64,000 nt of DNA from an uncultured Prevotellaceae bacterium (GTDB lineage Bacteria > Bacteroidota > Bacteroidia > Bacteroidales > Bacteroidaceae). Under the pieces are notes generated by a model. It saw only the letters and a list, made by a program, of their open reading frames with translations, made no database searches and had not been told where the DNA came from. This document shows positions 17,894-27,766 of this stretch, piece by piece. How positions within the stretch are numbered: the first letter of the stretch is position 1; each line of letters begins with the position of its first letter. Made by a program: the position numbers and the translations under genes. Where the stretch lies: assembly GCA_902781315.1 (NCBI GenBank), contig CACZIT010000025.1:1-64000 (forward strand), given 5' to 3'.

Positions 17894-18010
17894 TTATCCC
17901 TGACGTGTTTTGAACTTAGGGTTCTTCTTGTTGATCAGGAACAGACGGCCTTTACGACGTACAATCTTGCAATCTTCATTGCGCTTTTTTAATGATGCTC
18001 TTGTCTTCAT
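17894..18010 (-). CDS. rpmJ: 50S ribosomal protein L36
   Basis: A 38-residue frame reads [20 protein letters not shown] and ends NPKFKTRQG, matching bL36. Only one cysteine (C14) remains and the CxxC...C...H zinc ligands are absent, so this is the zinc-free C-minus form with the longer spacing found in Bacteroidota. It lies between infA and rpsM as expected. It is short but unambiguous. Confidence 0.95.
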   Translation of the reverse strand: MKTRASLKKRNEDCKIVRRKGRLFLINKKNPKFKTRQG

Positions 18011-18023
18011 ATCTATAAAAAAA

Positions 18024-18242
18024 TTATTTGTATCTGAACACGATTCTGCCTTTCGTCAGGTCGTAGGGACTCATCTCTACCTTCACCTTGTCGCCAGGCA
18101 GTATTTTAATGTAATGCATTCTCATCTTGCCTGAAATATGGGCGATGATCTGCACTCCATTCTCAAGTTCTACACGAAACATAGCATTCGACAGCGATTC
18201 GAGAATCGTTCCGTCTTGCTCTATTGCGGATTGTTTTGCCAT
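18024..18242 (-). CDS. infA: Translation initiation factor IF-1
   Basis: The 72-residue single OB-fold protein begins [20 protein letters not shown] and contains the RNA-binding strand [19 protein letters not shown]; this is the standard full length. IF-1 occupies the A site during initiation. It sits 37 bp after map and 13 bp before rpmJ in the usual order. Confidence 0.98.
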   Translation of the reverse strand: MAKQSAIEQDGTILESLSNAMFRVELENGVQIIAHISGKMRMHYIKILPGDKVKVEMSPYDLTKGRIVFRYK

Positions 18243-18279
18243 AAATTGTTTAACTATTCTCCTTTAAGATAAAAACGAT

Positions 18280-19074
18280 CTATTGTACCGAAGTTGATTC
18301 TATATCATCAAATGTGGATAATATTTCGGCCTTACCGGCACGGACGGCAATGGTATGCTCGAAATGAGCGGCAGGCTTGCCATCACGGGTGCGCAGTGAC
18401 CAGCGGTCTTTGTCGAGCCAGATATGCCGGTCGCCCATCGTTATCATGGGCTCTATAGCGATACACATCCCTTGCTTGAGCAAGACTCCGTTACCACGCT
18501 TTCCATAATTAGGCACAGGCGGGTCTTCGTGCATCTGGCGGCCTATACCATGTCCCGTGACTTCCCTGACTACTCCGTAGCCAACTCCTTCACAGTAATC
18601 CTGCACTGCCGCACCGATGTCGCCGATGTGTTTCCCCGACACAGCCTGCTCGATACCCAAGTAGAGCGATTCCTTGGTGATGCGAAGGAGTTGCTGAACT
18701 TCTTCCGACACCTCGCCTACGGCAAACGTGTAGCACGAATCGCCATTGTAGCCATCCAGAAGGGTGCCGCAGTCAATGGAGACAATGTCACCTTCACGCA
18801 GGATGGTCTTTTCGCTTGGTATGCCATGCACCACAACATCGTTCACCGACGTGCAGATGCTGGCGGGGAATGGCCCTCCAAAAGGATTTGGGAAGTTCTT
18901 GAAGGTCGGAATGGCTCCGTAATCCCTGATGAACTCCTCTGCGATGTGATCCAATTGGAGGGTCGTTACACCTGGTTTGATATGTTTCGCCAATTCGCCG
19001 AGCGTTTTACCAACAAGTTGGTTTGCCCGGCGCATCAGCTCAATTTCATCTTCGGTCTTCAGATATATCTTCAT
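18280..19074 (-). CDS. map: Methionine aminopeptidase, type I
   Basis: The 264-residue enzyme removes initiator Met from nascent chains. The five metal ligands are seen in the usual order: Asp in VSIDCGT, Asp in YNGDSC, His in TGHGIG, Glu in AIEPM and Glu in FEHT. It starts directly with the catalytic domain (type Ia). The ATG at 19074 is preferred over 19092 because MKIYLKTEDEIELMRRAN is the typical start. It follows secY with 14 bp between. Confidence 0.97.
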   Translation of the reverse strand: MKIYLKTEDEIELMRRANQLVGKTLGELAKHIKPGVTTLQLDHIAEEFIRDYGAIPTFKNFPNPFGGPFPASICTSVNDVVVHGIPSEKTILREGDIVSIDCGTLLDGYNGDSCYTFAVGEVSEEVQQLLRITKESLYLGIEQAVSGKHIGDIGAAVQDYCEGVGYGVVREVTGHGIGRQMHEDPPVPNYGKRGNGVLLKQGMCIAIEPMITMGDRHIWLDKDRWSLRTRDGKPAAHFEHTIAVRAGKAEILSTFDDIESTSVQ

Positions 19075-19088
19075 CCCGCAAGATAAGA

Positions 19089-20426
19089 TCAATATGCAGA
19101 CACTCCGCTGTTACGGGTATGGCCTGAGTTGAGCAGACCGTCATAATGACGCATCATCAGATGGCTCTCAATCTGCTGCAGCGTATCGATCACCACACCC
19201 ACAAGGATGAGCAGTGACGTACCACCGAAGAACTGGGCAAATGCCTGCTGCACATTGAGCAGACCAGCCAGCGCCGGCATCACGGCGATGAAGGCGATGA
19301 AGAGCGAACCGGGCAACGTGATACGCGACATGATGGTGTCGATATAGTCTGCGGTGTCCTTTCCGGGCTTGATGCCGGGAATGAAACCATTGTTGCGCTT
19401 CATGTCTTCTGCCATCTGTGTCGGGTTCATCGTGATGGCGGTATAGAAATACGTGAAGAGGATGATGAGGATGACATAGATGATGTTGTACAGCAAGCTG
19501 CCGTTGTCAAGCAATGAACGCACAACCCAGCTGGCGTTCTCCGACTGATAGCGGACAAAAGCAAGCGGGATGAACATCAGAGCCTGGGCAAAGATGATAG
19601 GCATCACGTTGGCTGCGAACAACTTCAGGGGGATGTACTGACGTGCACCACCATACTGTTTGTTGCCTACGAGGCGCTTAGCATACTGCACGGGTACTTT
19701 GCGAACACCTTGCGTGAGAAGGATAGCAGCACAGATCACAGCATAGAGGATCAGAAGTTCTGCGATGAACATGATGATACCACCACCAGAGATGGCCTGC
19801 AGGCGGGAGCTGAACTCCTGGAAGAATGCCTGGGGCAGACGGGCGATGATACCGATCATAATGATCAGCGAGATACCGTTTCCAATACCCTTATCGGTAA
19901 TGCGCTCACCCAACCAGAGGATGAACATGCTACCTGCTGCGAGGATGATGGTAGCGGGGAACATGAAGACTGTCCATGAGATACCCGTCGACAGTGCCTG
20001 ACTAGCCTGCATCTTAAGGTTCAGCAGGTAAGACGGTGCCTGGAAGAACAGGATTGCCACTGTCAGATAGCGAGTATACATGTTGATCTTCTTGCGGCCA
20101 CTCTCACCCTCACGCTGCATCTTCTGGAAGTAAGGTACAGCGACAGCAAGAAGCTGCATGACGATAGAAGCTGAGATGTACGGCATGATTCCCAGTGCGA
20201 AGATAGACGCATTGGAGAATGCACCACCAGAGAACATGTCGAGAAGGGACATCAGTCCACCCTCAGTCTGCGAATGCAGGTTGTTCAGACTAGTCGGATC
20301 GATACCGGGAAGCACCACGAATGATCCGAAACGGTAAATGGCCACGAACAGGAGGGTGATGAGGAGTCGCTGGCGCAAATCCTCAACCTTCCAACAGTTC
20401 TTCAGGTACTCTATTAACTTCTTCAT
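19089..20426 (-). CDS. secY: Preprotein translocase subunit SecY
   Basis: The 445-residue channel protein has about ten membrane helices. The start (KNCWKVEDLRQRLLITLLFV), the plug region after GIDPTSL, and the conserved TKGIGNGISLIIMIGI-like loop (read as TDKGIGNGISLIIMIGIIAR) and NSGHTRNSGVSAY C-terminus agree with the family. With SecE (at 57456) it forms the translocon. It lies between rplO and map as usual. Confidence 0.98.
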   Translation of the reverse strand: MKKLIEYLKNCWKVEDLRQRLLITLLFVAIYRFGSFVVLPGIDPTSLNNLHSQTEGGLMSLLDMFSGGAFSNASIFALGIMPYISASIVMQLLAVAVPYFQKMQREGESGRKKINMYTRYLTVAILFFQAPSYLLNLKMQASQALSTGISWTVFMFPATIILAAGSMFILWLGERITDKGIGNGISLIIMIGIIARLPQAFFQEFSSRLQAISGGGIIMFIAELLILYAVICAAILLTQGVRKVPVQYAKRLVGNKQYGGARQYIPLKLFAANVMPIIFAQALMFIPLAFVRYQSENASWVVRSLLDNGSLLYNIIYVILIILFTYFYTAITMNPTQMAEDMKRNNGFIPGIKPGKDTADYIDTIMSRITLPGSLFIAFIAVMPALAGLLNVQQAFAQFFGGTSLLILVGVVIDTLQQIESHLMMRHYDGLLNSGHTRNSGVSAY

Positions 20427-20431
20427 TTTTC

Positions 20432-20878
20432 TTAGATAATAGTTGTGTTACCACCTACTGCCTTGATAGCCTCTTCGGCAGTTTTCGAGAAAGCATGTGC
20501 TTCGACATCGAGTTTGGCCTTCAGCTCACCATTGCCGAGAATCTTCACGAGCTTCTGCCCGCTGAAGATACCTGCAGCCTTGAGCTCGGCGATGCCGATC
20601 TTAGTGAGATTCTGTTCCTCTGCAAGTTTCTGCAGTGTAGCCAGATTGACAGCAAAATACTCCTTGTGGTTGATGTTCTTGAATCCAGACTTCGGCACAC
20701 GGCGCTGGAGAGGCATCTGACCACCTTCGAATCCAATCTTCTTCTTATAGCCAGAACGAGCCTTTGCACCCTTGTGGCCACGGGTAGAAGTACCGCCGAG
20801 TCCCGAACCGGGACCGCGACCGATACGACGACGTGAATGGGTAGAGCCTGCTGCTGGTTTCAAATTATTTAACTTCAT
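20432..20878 (-). CDS. rplO: 50S ribosomal protein L15
   Basis: The 148-residue uL15 begins MKLNNLKPAAGSTHSRRRIG, followed by the Gly/Arg-rich extension GPGSGLGGTSTRGHKGAKAR that reaches into 23S rRNA. The C-terminal globular part (VEAHAFSKTAEEAIKAVGG) is complete. It is located 5 bp before secY and after rpmD. Confidence 0.97.
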   Translation of the reverse strand: MKLNNLKPAAGSTHSRRRIGRGPGSGLGGTSTRGHKGAKARSGYKKKIGFEGGQMPLQRRVPKSGFKNINHKEYFAVNLATLQKLAEEQNLTKIGIAELKAAGIFSGQKLVKILGNGELKAKLDVEAHAFSKTAEEAIKAVGGNTTII

Positions 20879-20917
20879 AACTGTTCTTGTTTAAAAAGAT
20901 TACGTGTTGTCCAAAAA

Positions 20918-21094
20918 TTACTCAACCACGGTCACCAGATGATGAACCTTGCGGATCATTCCACGGATACTGGGATTGTCCTCAACCTCAACAACCTGTG
21001 AAATCTTGTGGAGACCGAGTGCCTGAAGCGTGCGCTTCTGGTCGATCGGATAACCGATTTTGCTTTTGATTTGCTTAATCTTAATTGTTGCCAT
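20918..21094 (-). CDS. rpmD: 50S ribosomal protein L30
   Basis: A 58-residue frame from the ATG at 21094 reads [20 protein letters not shown] and ends [10 protein letters not shown] with TAA at 20918-20920. This is the full bacterial uL30, including the LQALGLHKI segment and the D-N-PSIRGMI motif. It fits exactly between rpsE and rplO. Confidence 0.95.
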   Translation of the reverse strand: MATIKIKQIKSKIGYPIDQKRTLQALGLHKISQVVEVEDNPSIRGMIRKVHHLVTVVE

Positions 21095-21108
21095 TGTCTT
21101 TCCAATCT

Positions 21109-21621
21109 TTATCCGTTAAACACCTTGTTCAGATCGATGCCGCGCTCAGCAGCAACAGTATAAGCATCGCGGATCTCGCAAAGAGCTGCGATAGTAGCCT
21201 TCACCAAGTTGTGGGGGTTCGAAGAACCTTTTGACTTGGCAATCACATCGGTAACACCGACGCTCTCAAGCACCGAACGCATGGCACCACCGGCCTTCAC
21301 ACCTGTACCAGGAGCGGCAGGACGGAGAAGCACCTGTGCGCCATCGAAGGAATACTCCACCTCGTGGGGGATGGTACCCTTCAGCAGGGAAACCTTAACA
21401 AGGTTCTTCTTTGCAGACTCGACACCTTTGGCGATAGCGGCGGTGACTTCGCCAGCCTTACCAAGGCCCCAGCCAATAACGCCCTTACCGTCACCAACAA
21501 CGACGATAGCAGCGAATGTGAAGGTACGTCCACCCTTGGTTACTTTTGTAACACGGTTGATGGCTACCAGACGGTCTTTCAACTCAACGTCACTATTTAC
21601 TTTAACTTTATTCATTGCCAT
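21109..21621 (-). CDS. rpsE: 30S ribosomal protein S5
   Basis: The 170-residue uS5 has the N-terminal double-stranded RNA-binding domain ([37 protein letters not shown]) and the C-terminal domain ([20 protein letters not shown]). It is important for decoding accuracy; nothing unusual was seen at the S4 interface. The length is normal. It lies 14 bp before rpmD. Confidence 0.97.
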   Translation of the reverse strand: MAMNKVKVNSDVELKDRLVAINRVTKVTKGGRTFTFAAIVVVGDGKGVIGWGLGKAGEVTAAIAKGVESAKKNLVKVSLLKGTIPHEVEYSFDGAQVLLRPAAPGTGVKAGGAMRSVLESVGVTDVIAKSKGSSNPHNLVKATIAALCEIRDAYTVAAERGIDLNKVFNG

Positions 21622-21627
21622 AATCGT

Positions 21628-21972
21628 TTAAAATTTAAGACCACCCTTACGAGCACCGTCAGCCAGTTCCTTTACACGGCCATGATAGAGATAGCCGTTA
21701 CGGTCGAACACTACTGCCGAAACGCCAGCAGCCTGAGCCTTCTCAGCGAGAAGTTCGCCGACCTTTGCTGCCTGCTCCTTCTTAGGCATCTTCTCGAGAC
21801 CGAGAGATGAAGCCGAAGCGAGGGTGCAACCTGTCAAATCATTAATAACCTGTGCGTAAATCTGCTTGTTGCTGCGGAACACGCTCAGACGGGGACGCTC
21901 AGCAGTGCCGTTTACGCTCTTACGAATTCTGTACTTTATCTTGATTCGTCTTTCAACTTTCTTTGTTGTCAT
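21628..21972 (-). CDS. rplR: 50S ribosomal protein L18
   Basis: The 114-residue uL18 binds 5S rRNA. The signature [20 protein letters not shown] and the C-terminal [20 protein letters not shown] are present. It has the normal length for Bacteroidales, with 6 bp to rpsE. Confidence 0.97.
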   Translation of the reverse strand: MTTKKVERRIKIKYRIRKSVNGTAERPRLSVFRSNKQIYAQVINDLTGCTLASASSLGLEKMPKKEQAAKVGELLAEKAQAAGVSAVVFDRNGYLYHGRVKELADGARKGGLKF

Positions 21973-22009
21973 AATAATTAATCTGTGTTTTGAACGTTAA
22001 ACCTAATTA

Positions 22010-22579
22010 TTATTTAGCTGCGGCTGACTTACCCGACTTGCGACGGATAACCTCACCCTTGAACAAGACACCCTTACCCTTATAAGGCTCAGGCATACGG
22101 AAAGAACGAATCTTTGCGCAGATAAGACCGAGCAACTGCTTATCGCAGCTTTCCAGAATAATCTGGGGGTTCTGGTTGCGCTCCATCTTGGTTTCAACCT
22201 TCACTTCCTTGGGAAGCTGGATGAAGATGGGGTGCGTATAGCCGAGAGAGAACTCAATGATATTTCCCTGGTTCGACACACGATAACCTACACCCACGAG
22301 CTCAAGCTCTTTCTTATAACCCTCGCTGACACCAACAACCATGTTGTTGATCAGAGCACGATACAGACCGTGGAAGGCCTGCTTCTGCTTGATGTTCACG
22401 GGGCTTTCTTCATTAATCTCGAAAGTGATGTGTCCGTCCTCGATCTTCATGTCGATGGAACGGTCAACCTTCTGTGAGAGTTCACCCTTCGGGCCCTTCA
22501 CGGTAACGACGCCGTCCTTGTCCTGTGCCACTGTGACACCTGCGGGAATGCTAATTGGCAATTTTCCTATTCTTGACAT
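22010..22579 (-). CDS. rplF: 50S ribosomal protein L6
   Basis: The 189-residue uL6 has two tandem L6 domains: MSRIGKLPISIPAGVTVAQD at the start and YKGKGVLFKGEVIRRKSGKS near the end. It lies near the factor-binding site of the large subunit. The frame extends to 22609, but the ATG at 22579 is the family start and leaves 14 bp after rpsH. Confidence 0.97.
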   Translation of the reverse strand: MSRIGKLPISIPAGVTVAQDKDGVVTVKGPKGELSQKVDRSIDMKIEDGHITFEINEESPVNIKQKQAFHGLYRALINNMVVGVSEGYKKELELVGVGYRVSNQGNIIEFSLGYTHPIFIQLPKEVKVETKMERNQNPQIILESCDKQLLGLICAKIRSFRMPEPYKGKGVLFKGEVIRRKSGKSAAAK

Positions 22580-22593
22580 ATTCAATCCTCCAA

Positions 22594-22989
22594 TTAATAA
22601 ACGTAGCAAAGCACCTCGCCACCAATCTTCAGGTCGGCAGCCTCTTTGTTAGTCATTACACCCTGAGACGTGGATAAGATGGCGATACCCAGTCCGTTGA
22701 TAACTCTCGGCATGTCCTTGTAGCCGGTGTACTTACGCAAACCGGGGGTAGACACGCGCTTCAAATTCTTGATAGCGCTGGTTCTTGTTGCAGGGTCGTA
22801 CTTCAAGGCAACCTTGATAGTTCCCTGAGGGCCGTCTTCGATGAACTTGTAGTTCAGGATATAGCCCTTCTCGAAGAGGATCTTGGTGATTTCCTTCTTC
22901 AAGTTCGACGCAGGAATCTCCACAACACGGTGATGAGCCATGATTGCGTTTCTGAGCCTGGTCAGATAATCTGCTATTGGATCTGTCAT
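22594..22989 (-). CDS. rpsH: 30S ribosomal protein S8
   Basis: The 131-residue uS8 begins MTDPIADYLTRLRNAIMAHH and ends with the conserved STSQGVMTNKEAADLKIGGE region. S8 binds the central domain of 16S rRNA and represses the spc operon in E. coli; no obvious mimic was seen near rplE here. The length is normal. Confidence 0.97.
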   Translation of the reverse strand: MTDPIADYLTRLRNAIMAHHRVVEIPASNLKKEITKILFEKGYILNYKFIEDGPQGTIKVALKYDPATRTSAIKNLKRVSTPGLRKYTGYKDMPRVINGLGIAILSTSQGVMTNKEAADLKIGGEVLCYVY

Positions 22990-23064
22990 AAAATAAATGT
23001 TTAATTAATCGGGACTCCCCCGACAATATTAAAAAATAGAAATCTTCTTGTGCTACTCCTCCGA

Positions 23065-23367
23065 TTACCAGCTTGCCTTCTTCACGCCGGGGATAAGACC
23101 TGCAGAGGCCATCTCACGGAACTGGATACGCGAAAGACCGAACTGGCGGATGTATCCCTTCGGACGACCTGTGATCTTGCAGCGATTGTGCAGACGGATG
23201 GGGTTGGCGTTCTTGGGGATGGCCTGCAACTTGCGGGCAGCCTCGTAGGCTTCGGCGGGATCCTCAGATGTTGCGATAATCTTCTTCAGAGCTGCGCGCT
23301 TTTCAGCGTAACGGGCTACGAGCTTTGCACGCTTCACCTCGCGAGCTTTCATTGATTCTTTTGCCAT
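23065..23367 (-). CDS. rpsN: 30S ribosomal protein S14
   Basis: The 100-residue uS14 is the long, zinc-free form: only one cysteine (in [12 protein letters not shown]) and no CxxC pairs. The start [20 protein letters not shown] and end [18 protein letters not shown] agree with Bacteroidales S14. It is preceded by rplE (5 bp) and followed by rpsH after a 75-bp gap. Confidence 0.97.
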   Translation of the reverse strand: MAKESMKAREVKRAKLVARYAEKRAALKKIIATSEDPAEAYEAARKLQAIPKNANPIRLHNRCKITGRPKGYIRQFGLSRIQFREMASAGLIPGVKKASW

Positions 23368-23372
23368 ATCTC

Positions 23373-23927
23373 TTAATCGTTTTTAGCGTTCTTGAATGGA
23401 AGTCCGAATGCCTTGAGCAGGGCGTAGCCCTCTTCGTCGGTCTGGGCCGAAGTGACGAACGTGATGTTCATACCCTGGATGCGGTCGATCTGGTCGATGT
23501 TGATCTCAGGGAAGATGATCTGCTCCTGCACACCGAGTGTGTAGTTGCCACGGCCGTCGAACTTGCTCTCGATACCCTTGAAGTCGCGAATACGCGGCAG
23601 GGCGATACGCACGAGCTTCTCGAGGAACTCATACATGCGCTCGCGGCGCAGTGTCACCATCACACCGATGGGCATCTTCTTACGCAGCTTGAAGTTGGCG
23701 ATATCCTTCTTCGAATAGGTCGTAACGGCCTTCTGGCCTGCGATGGCAGAAATCTCGTTGATGGCTACGTCAATAATCTTCTTATCCTGCGTAGCGTCGC
23801 CAAGACCCTGGTTGATAACAATCTTCTTCAGGACAGGAACCTGCATTGCTGAGGTATAGTTGAACTGCTTCTGAAGTTCGGGAGCAATCTGCTCCTTATA
23901 AACTTTCTTTAATTGTGCTGTATCCAT
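23373..23927 (-). CDS. rplE: 50S ribosomal protein L5
   Basis: The 184-residue uL5 binds 5S rRNA and contacts S13. [13 protein letters not shown] and the C-terminal [20 protein letters not shown] mark both halves of the family. Its ATG overlaps the rplX stop by one base (TAATG), consistent with translational coupling. Confidence 0.97.
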   Translation of the reverse strand: MDTAQLKKVYKEQIAPELQKQFNYTSAMQVPVLKKIVINQGLGDATQDKKIIDVAINEISAIAGQKAVTTYSKKDIANFKLRKKMPIGVMVTLRRERMYEFLEKLVRIALPRIRDFKGIESKFDGRGNYTLGVQEQIIFPEINIDQIDRIQGMNITFVTSAQTDEEGYALLKAFGLPFKNAKND

Positions 23928-24244
23928 TACTTAATCTCCTCTCCTGACTTTTTAGCGATACGAACCACATTCTTGCCCTCATGCTTGACAGCAATGCGGG
24001 TGGGCTTGCCACTCTTCGGGTCGATCAGACTCAAATTTGAGATATGAATCGGAGCCTCCTGCTTGATAATGCCCCCCTGAGGGTGCTTAGCTGAAGGCTT
24101 GGTGCTCTTAGAGACGATGTTGACGCCTTCCACGATGGCACGGTTCTTCTCAACCAGTACCTTGAGCACTTTACCAGTCTTGCCCTTGTCCTCACCGGCC
24201 AGAACAACGACTGTATCATTTTTCTTAATATGTAACTTACTCAT
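23927..24244 (-). CDS. rplX: 50S ribosomal protein L24
   Basis: The 105-residue uL24 has the N-terminal KOW motif ([20 protein letters not shown]) and the [20 protein letters not shown] segment. It initiates 50S assembly near the exit tunnel. It overlaps rplE by one base and follows rplN by 23 bp. Confidence 0.97.
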   Translation of the reverse strand: MSKLHIKKNDTVVVLAGEDKGKTGKVLKVLVEKNRAIVEGVNIVSKSTKPSAKHPQGGIIKQEAPIHISNLSLIDPKSGKPTRIAVKHEGKNVVRIAKKSGEEIK

Positions 24245-24267
24245 TACTGTGTACTTTGTTTAAAGGA

Positions 24268-24633
24268 TTAAAGAACCTCAGGTGCCAGTGAAACGACCTT
24301 CATGTTAACGGCACGCAGTTCACGGGCCACGGGGCCGAAGATACGGCTGCCGCGGAGCTCACCTGCGTTGTTCAGCAGCACACAAGCATTGTCGTCGAAG
24401 CGAATATACGAACCGTCAGCGCGGCGGATTTCCTTCTTTGTACGAACGATCAAAGCCTTCGAAACGGCGCCTTTCTTCACGTCGGACGTGGGAATGGCAT
24501 TCTTCACGGCGACCACGATGACGTCGCCCACGCTGGCATAGCGGCGGCGTGTACCACCGAGCACGCGAATGCAAAGAGCCTCGCGGGCACCGCTGTTGTC
24601 AGCAACTGTAAGTCTTGATTCTGCTTGTATCAT
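24268..24633 (-). CDS. rplN: 50S ribosomal protein L14
   Basis: The 121-residue uL14 begins [20 protein letters not shown] and ends [11 protein letters not shown]; the [13 protein letters not shown] segment is conserved. It is complete and of standard length, located 2 bp after rpsQ, and is the first gene of the spc block. Confidence 0.97.
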   Translation of the reverse strand: MIQAESRLTVADNSGAREALCIRVLGGTRRRYASVGDVIVVAVKNAIPTSDVKKGAVSKALIVRTKKEIRRADGSYIRFDDNACVLLNNAGELRGSRIFGPVARELRAVNMKVVSLAPEVL

Positions 24634-24635
24634 AA

Positions 24636-24893
24636 TTACTTAGCTTTTTCTACGATTTGTACTAAACGCCATCTCTTTGTCTTCGAGAGGGGGCGGGTCT
24701 CCATAATGAGCACGGTATCACCGATGTTGCACTCATTCTTCTCATCATGTGCATGGTATTTCTTTGTCTTCTGGACAAACTTACCATAAATCGGGTGCTT
24801 CTCCTTGAACTTGGCTGCAATAACAATGGTTTTATCCATTTTGTTGCTGATCACGACACCCTGTCTTGTTTTTCTTAAATTTCTTGTTTCCAT
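24636..24893 (-). CDS. rpsQ: 30S ribosomal protein S17
   Basis: The 85-residue uS17 has the OB-fold signature [18 protein letters not shown] and the SxxKRWRLV-type end ([18 protein letters not shown]). An in-frame ATG three codons upstream (24902) is also possible; the METRNLRK start resembles known Bacteroidales proteins more closely. It is the last gene of the S10-type block. Confidence 0.95.
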   Translation of the reverse strand: METRNLRKTRQGVVISNKMDKTIVIAAKFKEKHPIYGKFVQKTKKYHAHDEKNECNIGDTVLIMETRPLSKTKRWRLVQIVEKAK

Positions 24894-24904
24894 CTGGACC
24901 ATTG

Positions 24905-25099
24905 TTATTTGTTAAGTTCTCTCTGGCGAAGTTCGGTCTTCATGCGAGCAATGTCACGACGAGCGGCCTTAATCTGTGAGGGATTCTCAAGCGGAGCAAT
25001 CGAATGGTTCAGCTTCATCTGCTGGAGTTTTGCCTCGGCGTTCTCCACCTTCTCGACGAGATCTTTCAGGTCGAGTTCTTTTATTTCGTTCATCTTCAT
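24905..25099 (-). CDS. rpmC: 50S ribosomal protein L29
   Basis: The 64-residue uL29 consists of two long helices: [20 protein letters not shown] and the [20 protein letters not shown] segment, which carries the family signature. It contacts the exit tunnel rim. Another start is possible at the second Met (25093). It follows rplP by 3 bp. Confidence 0.96.
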   Translation of the reverse strand: MKMNEIKELDLKDLVEKVENAEAKLQQMKLNHSIAPLENPSQIKAARRDIARMKTELRQRELNK

Positions 25100-25102
25100 A
25101 GC

Positions 25103-25531
25103 TTAAGCGTTTTTATCGTAATCACGTCGTACAACAAACTTTGTCTTTACCGGCAGTTTCTGAGCACCGAGGCGAAGAGCCTCCTTGGCGATGTCGAAAC
25201 TTACGCCTTCTACTTCGAAGAGGATGCGGCCCGGTGTCACGGGAGCCACCCATCCTGCGGGGTCACCTTTACCCTTACCCATACGCACGTCGGCAGGCTT
25301 GCGGGTGATAGGTTTGTCCGGGAAGATGCGGATCCACACCTGACCTTCACGGTTCATATAACGGTTGATAGCAACACGAGCGGCCTCAATCTGGCGGCTG
25401 TCAATCCACTTGGCATCAAGCGTCTTGATTCCGAACGAACCGAAAGCCAGCTGTGTACCTCTGTGGGCGTTGCCTTTATTGCCACGTCCGTCCTGAGGTC
25501 TTCTGTATCTTACTCTTTTTGGCTGTAACAT
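25103..25531 (-). CDS. rplP: 50S ribosomal protein L16
   Basis: The 142-residue uL16 begins [20 protein letters not shown] and contains [20 protein letters not shown], the conserved helix. The arginine target of hydroxylation in other bacteria lies in the [15 protein letters not shown] loop region. It organises the A-site tRNA elbow. It is complete and lies 14 bp after rpsC. Confidence 0.97.
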   Translation of the reverse strand: MLQPKRVRYRRPQDGRGNKGNAHRGTQLAFGSFGIKTLDAKWIDSRQIEAARVAINRYMNREGQVWIRIFPDKPITRKPADVRMGKGKGDPAGWVAPVTPGRILFEVEGVSFDIAKEALRLGAQKLPVKTKFVVRRDYDKNA

Positions 25532-25545
25532 GATAGCTTCCTTTT

Positions 25546-26280
25546 TTAACGGTTATTGTTTCTCTTACGGTCACCACGGCCACGACGCTCACCGCGACGC
25601 TCGCCACGACCGCTGCCCTGCTTCTCCTGCGAGAAGTTAGGAGTCAGGTCGCGCTCTCCGTAGACCTCTCCACGGCAGATCCATACCTTGATGCCCAGCA
25701 GGCCGACCTTGGTCAGAGCCTCTGTGGGGCAGTAGTCGATGTCGGCGCGGAATGTGTGCAGCGGAGTACGTCCTTCCTTGAACATCTCGCTACGTGCGAT
25801 TTCAGCACCGTTCAGACGACCGCTGATCTGCACCTTGATACCCTCAGCGCCGGCGCGCATCGTGTTCTGAATAGCCATCTTGATGGCACGACGGTAAGCA
25901 ATCTTACCCTCCACCTGGCGAGCGATGTTATTAGCCACGATGTTAGCATCGAGTTCGGGTTTCTTCACCTCATAGATATTGATCTGAATATCCTTCTTAT
26001 AGAGCTTCTTGAGCTCTTCCTTCAGTTTGTCAACGTCCTGACCACCTTTACCAATGACAATACCCGGACGGGCTGTGCAGATAGTGATGGTGACGAGTTT
26101 CAGCGTACGCTCGATGACAATCTTCGAAACGCTGGCCTTTGCCAGGCGCTCGTTCAGATACTTACGGATCTTCATGTCCTCCACGAGGTTGTCACCGAAG
26201 TTCTTGCCACCGTACCAATTTGAATCCCAACCGCGGATGATGCCCAGACGGTTGCTGATTGGATTAACTTTCTGTCCCAT
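25546..26280 (-). CDS. rpsC: 30S ribosomal protein S3
   Basis: The 244-residue uS3 has the KH domain with the GxxG loop in [19 protein letters not shown] and the C-terminal S3 domain ([20 protein letters not shown]). A disordered Arg/Gly/Glu-rich tail, [18 protein letters not shown], ends the protein, as is common in Bacteroidota. S3 forms part of the mRNA entry helicase. It follows rplV by 9 bp. Confidence 0.97.
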   Translation of the reverse strand: MGQKVNPISNRLGIIRGWDSNWYGGKNFGDNLVEDMKIRKYLNERLAKASVSKIVIERTLKLVTITICTARPGIVIGKGGQDVDKLKEELKKLYKKDIQINIYEVKKPELDANIVANNIARQVEGKIAYRRAIKMAIQNTMRAGAEGIKVQISGRLNGAEIARSEMFKEGRTPLHTFRADIDYCPTEALTKVGLLGIKVWICRGEVYGERDLTPNFSQEKQGSGRGERRGERRGRGDRKRNNNR

Positions 26281-26289
26281 TCTACTTAA

Positions 26290-26694
26290 TTATTTTTCGT
26301 CATTAGTTTTGGTATCTACAAACAGTGTAACGTGGTTGGAACGCTTGCGGATGCGATAGCCGCGACCCTGAGGGGCGGGACGCATGCGCTTCATCGTAAC
26401 ACCTTCGTCGACGAAGACACGGCTCACGTAGAGTTCACCGGCCTCAGCCTTGCGATCATTCTTAGCTTCCCAGTTGGCGATGGCCGAGCGCAGCAGTTTC
26501 TCAACGTCTGCAGCGGCCTGCTTCTTCGAGAATCTCAGTACTCCAAGTGCGCGGTCGACCTCCATGCCGCGGATCATGTCTACGACGTAGCGCATTTTAC
26601 GCGGAGAAGAGGGTACGCCTTTCAGCTTGGCGAAATATTGTGTTCTGAGAGCTGCCTTTCTAGCTTCGGCAGCGAGTTTCTTTCTTTTACCCAT
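26290..26694 (-). CDS. rplV: 50S ribosomal protein L22
   Basis: The 134-residue uL22 contains the family start region [20 protein letters not shown] and the beta-hairpin with [20 protein letters not shown], which extends into the exit tunnel. No insertion or deletion is seen in the tunnel loop, a site of macrolide resistance mutations. It lies after rpsS. Confidence 0.97.
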   Translation of the reverse strand: MGKRKKLAAEARKAALRTQYFAKLKGVPSSPRKMRYVVDMIRGMEVDRALGVLRFSKKQAAADVEKLLRSAIANWEAKNDRKAEAGELYVSRVFVDEGVTMKRMRPAPQGRGYRIRKRSNHVTLFVDTKTNDEK

Positions 26695-26730
26695 TATTGC
26701 TTCTTGTTTTAAATGGTTCTACCCTGCCGA

Positions 26731-26997
26731 TTATTTCTTGTTACCAGCATGGCCGCCGAACTTACGTGTCGGTGAGAACTCTCCCAGCTTGTGGCCAACC
26801 ATATTCTCGGTAATGTAAACAGGGATAAATTTGTTTCCGTTATGAACTGCAACAGTGTGTCCCACGAAGTCCGGGGAAATCATTGATGCTCTGGCCCACG
26901 TCTTGACGACAGTCTTCTTACCGCTCTCGTTCATGGCGAGAATCTTCTTCTCGAGCGATACGTTGATGTACGGGCCTTTTTTAAGTGAACGACTCAT
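26731..26997 (-). CDS. rpsS: 30S ribosomal protein S19
   Basis: The 88-residue uS19 begins [20 protein letters not shown] and contains the signature [20 protein letters not shown] and [18 protein letters not shown]. It has standard length and lies in the head of the 30S subunit with S13. It is 22 bp downstream of the truncated rplB. Confidence 0.97.
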   Translation of the reverse strand: MSRSLKKGPYINVSLEKKILAMNESGKKTVVKTWARASMISPDFVGHTVAVHNGNKFIPVYITENMVGHKLGEFSPTRKFGGHAGNKK

Positions 26998-27019
26998 AAT
27001 TTACTCTTAGTTAACTTGT

Positions 27020-27766
27020 TTACTTCTTGTTAGCTCTTTCAATGATGTACTTGTTCGAAGCCTTCTTCGGAGCACGTGTCTTAAGACCCTTAGCGTAGAG
27101 GCCCTTACGTGAACGCGGATGTCCACCAGACTGGCGTCCTTCACCACCACCCATCGGGTGATCGTGCGGGTTCATGACAACACCACGGTTGTGAGGACGA
27201 CGGCCCAGCCAGCGAGAGCGGCCTGCCTTACCCGACTGCTCAAGAGCGTGGTCGGAGTTGCCCACACTACCTACGGTAGCCTTACAAGCAGAGAGCACCT
27301 TGCGGGTTTCACCCGAAGGGAGCTTAATCACACAGTAACTGCCTTCACGAGAAGTCAACTGAGCAAAATTACCAGCCGAACGAACGAGCAGAGCACCCTG
27401 GCCCGGACGCAACTCGATGTTGTGGATCACGGTACCAACGGGGATGTTTGCCAGCGGCAGGGCATTGCCAACCTCGGGAGCAGCCTCTGCGCCCGACATC
27501 AGTGTTGCACCCACCTGCAGTCCGTTAGGAGCAATAATGTAACGTTTTTCACCATCAGCATAGAACAGCAAAGCGATGCGAGCCGAACGGTTCGGATCGT
27601 ACTCGATTGTCTTCACCACTGCTGGAACACCATCTTTCTCACGTTTAAAGTCGATCAGACGATACTTTCTCTTGTGACCGCCGCCCATGTAGCGGACTGT
27701 CATCTTACCGGTGTTGTTTCGACCACCAGTAGAGCGCTTACCGAAAACGAGAGACTTCTCTGGCAC
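27020..27766 (-). CDS. rplB: 50S ribosomal protein L2, N-terminally truncated
   Basis: The open frame encodes uL2 from [14 protein letters not shown] onward, including the RNA-binding and peptidyl-transferase region [20 protein letters not shown] with the conserved His. The first roughly 17-18 residues of the family and the ATG are missing. The frame continues upstream through [10 protein letters not shown] to 27805, then meets TGA, and this sequence overlaps the end of rplW. The first usable start is the GTG at 27766 (248 residues against about 275 normally). This looks like a deletion of about 85 bp between rplW and rplB; see findings. Both genes are essential, so assembly error must be considered. 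Confidence 0.9.
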   Translation of the reverse strand: MPEKSLVFGKRSTGGRNNTGKMTVRYMGGGHKRKYRLIDFKREKDGVPAVVKTIEYDPNRSARIALLFYADGEKRYIIAPNGLQVGATLMSGAEAAPEVGNALPLANIPVGTVIHNIELRPGQGALLVRSAGNFAQLTSREGSYCVIKLPSGETRKVLSACKATVGSVGNSDHALEQSGKAGRSRWLGRRPHNRGVVMNPHDHPMGGGEGRQSGGHPRSRKGLYAKGLKTRAPKKASNKYIIERANKK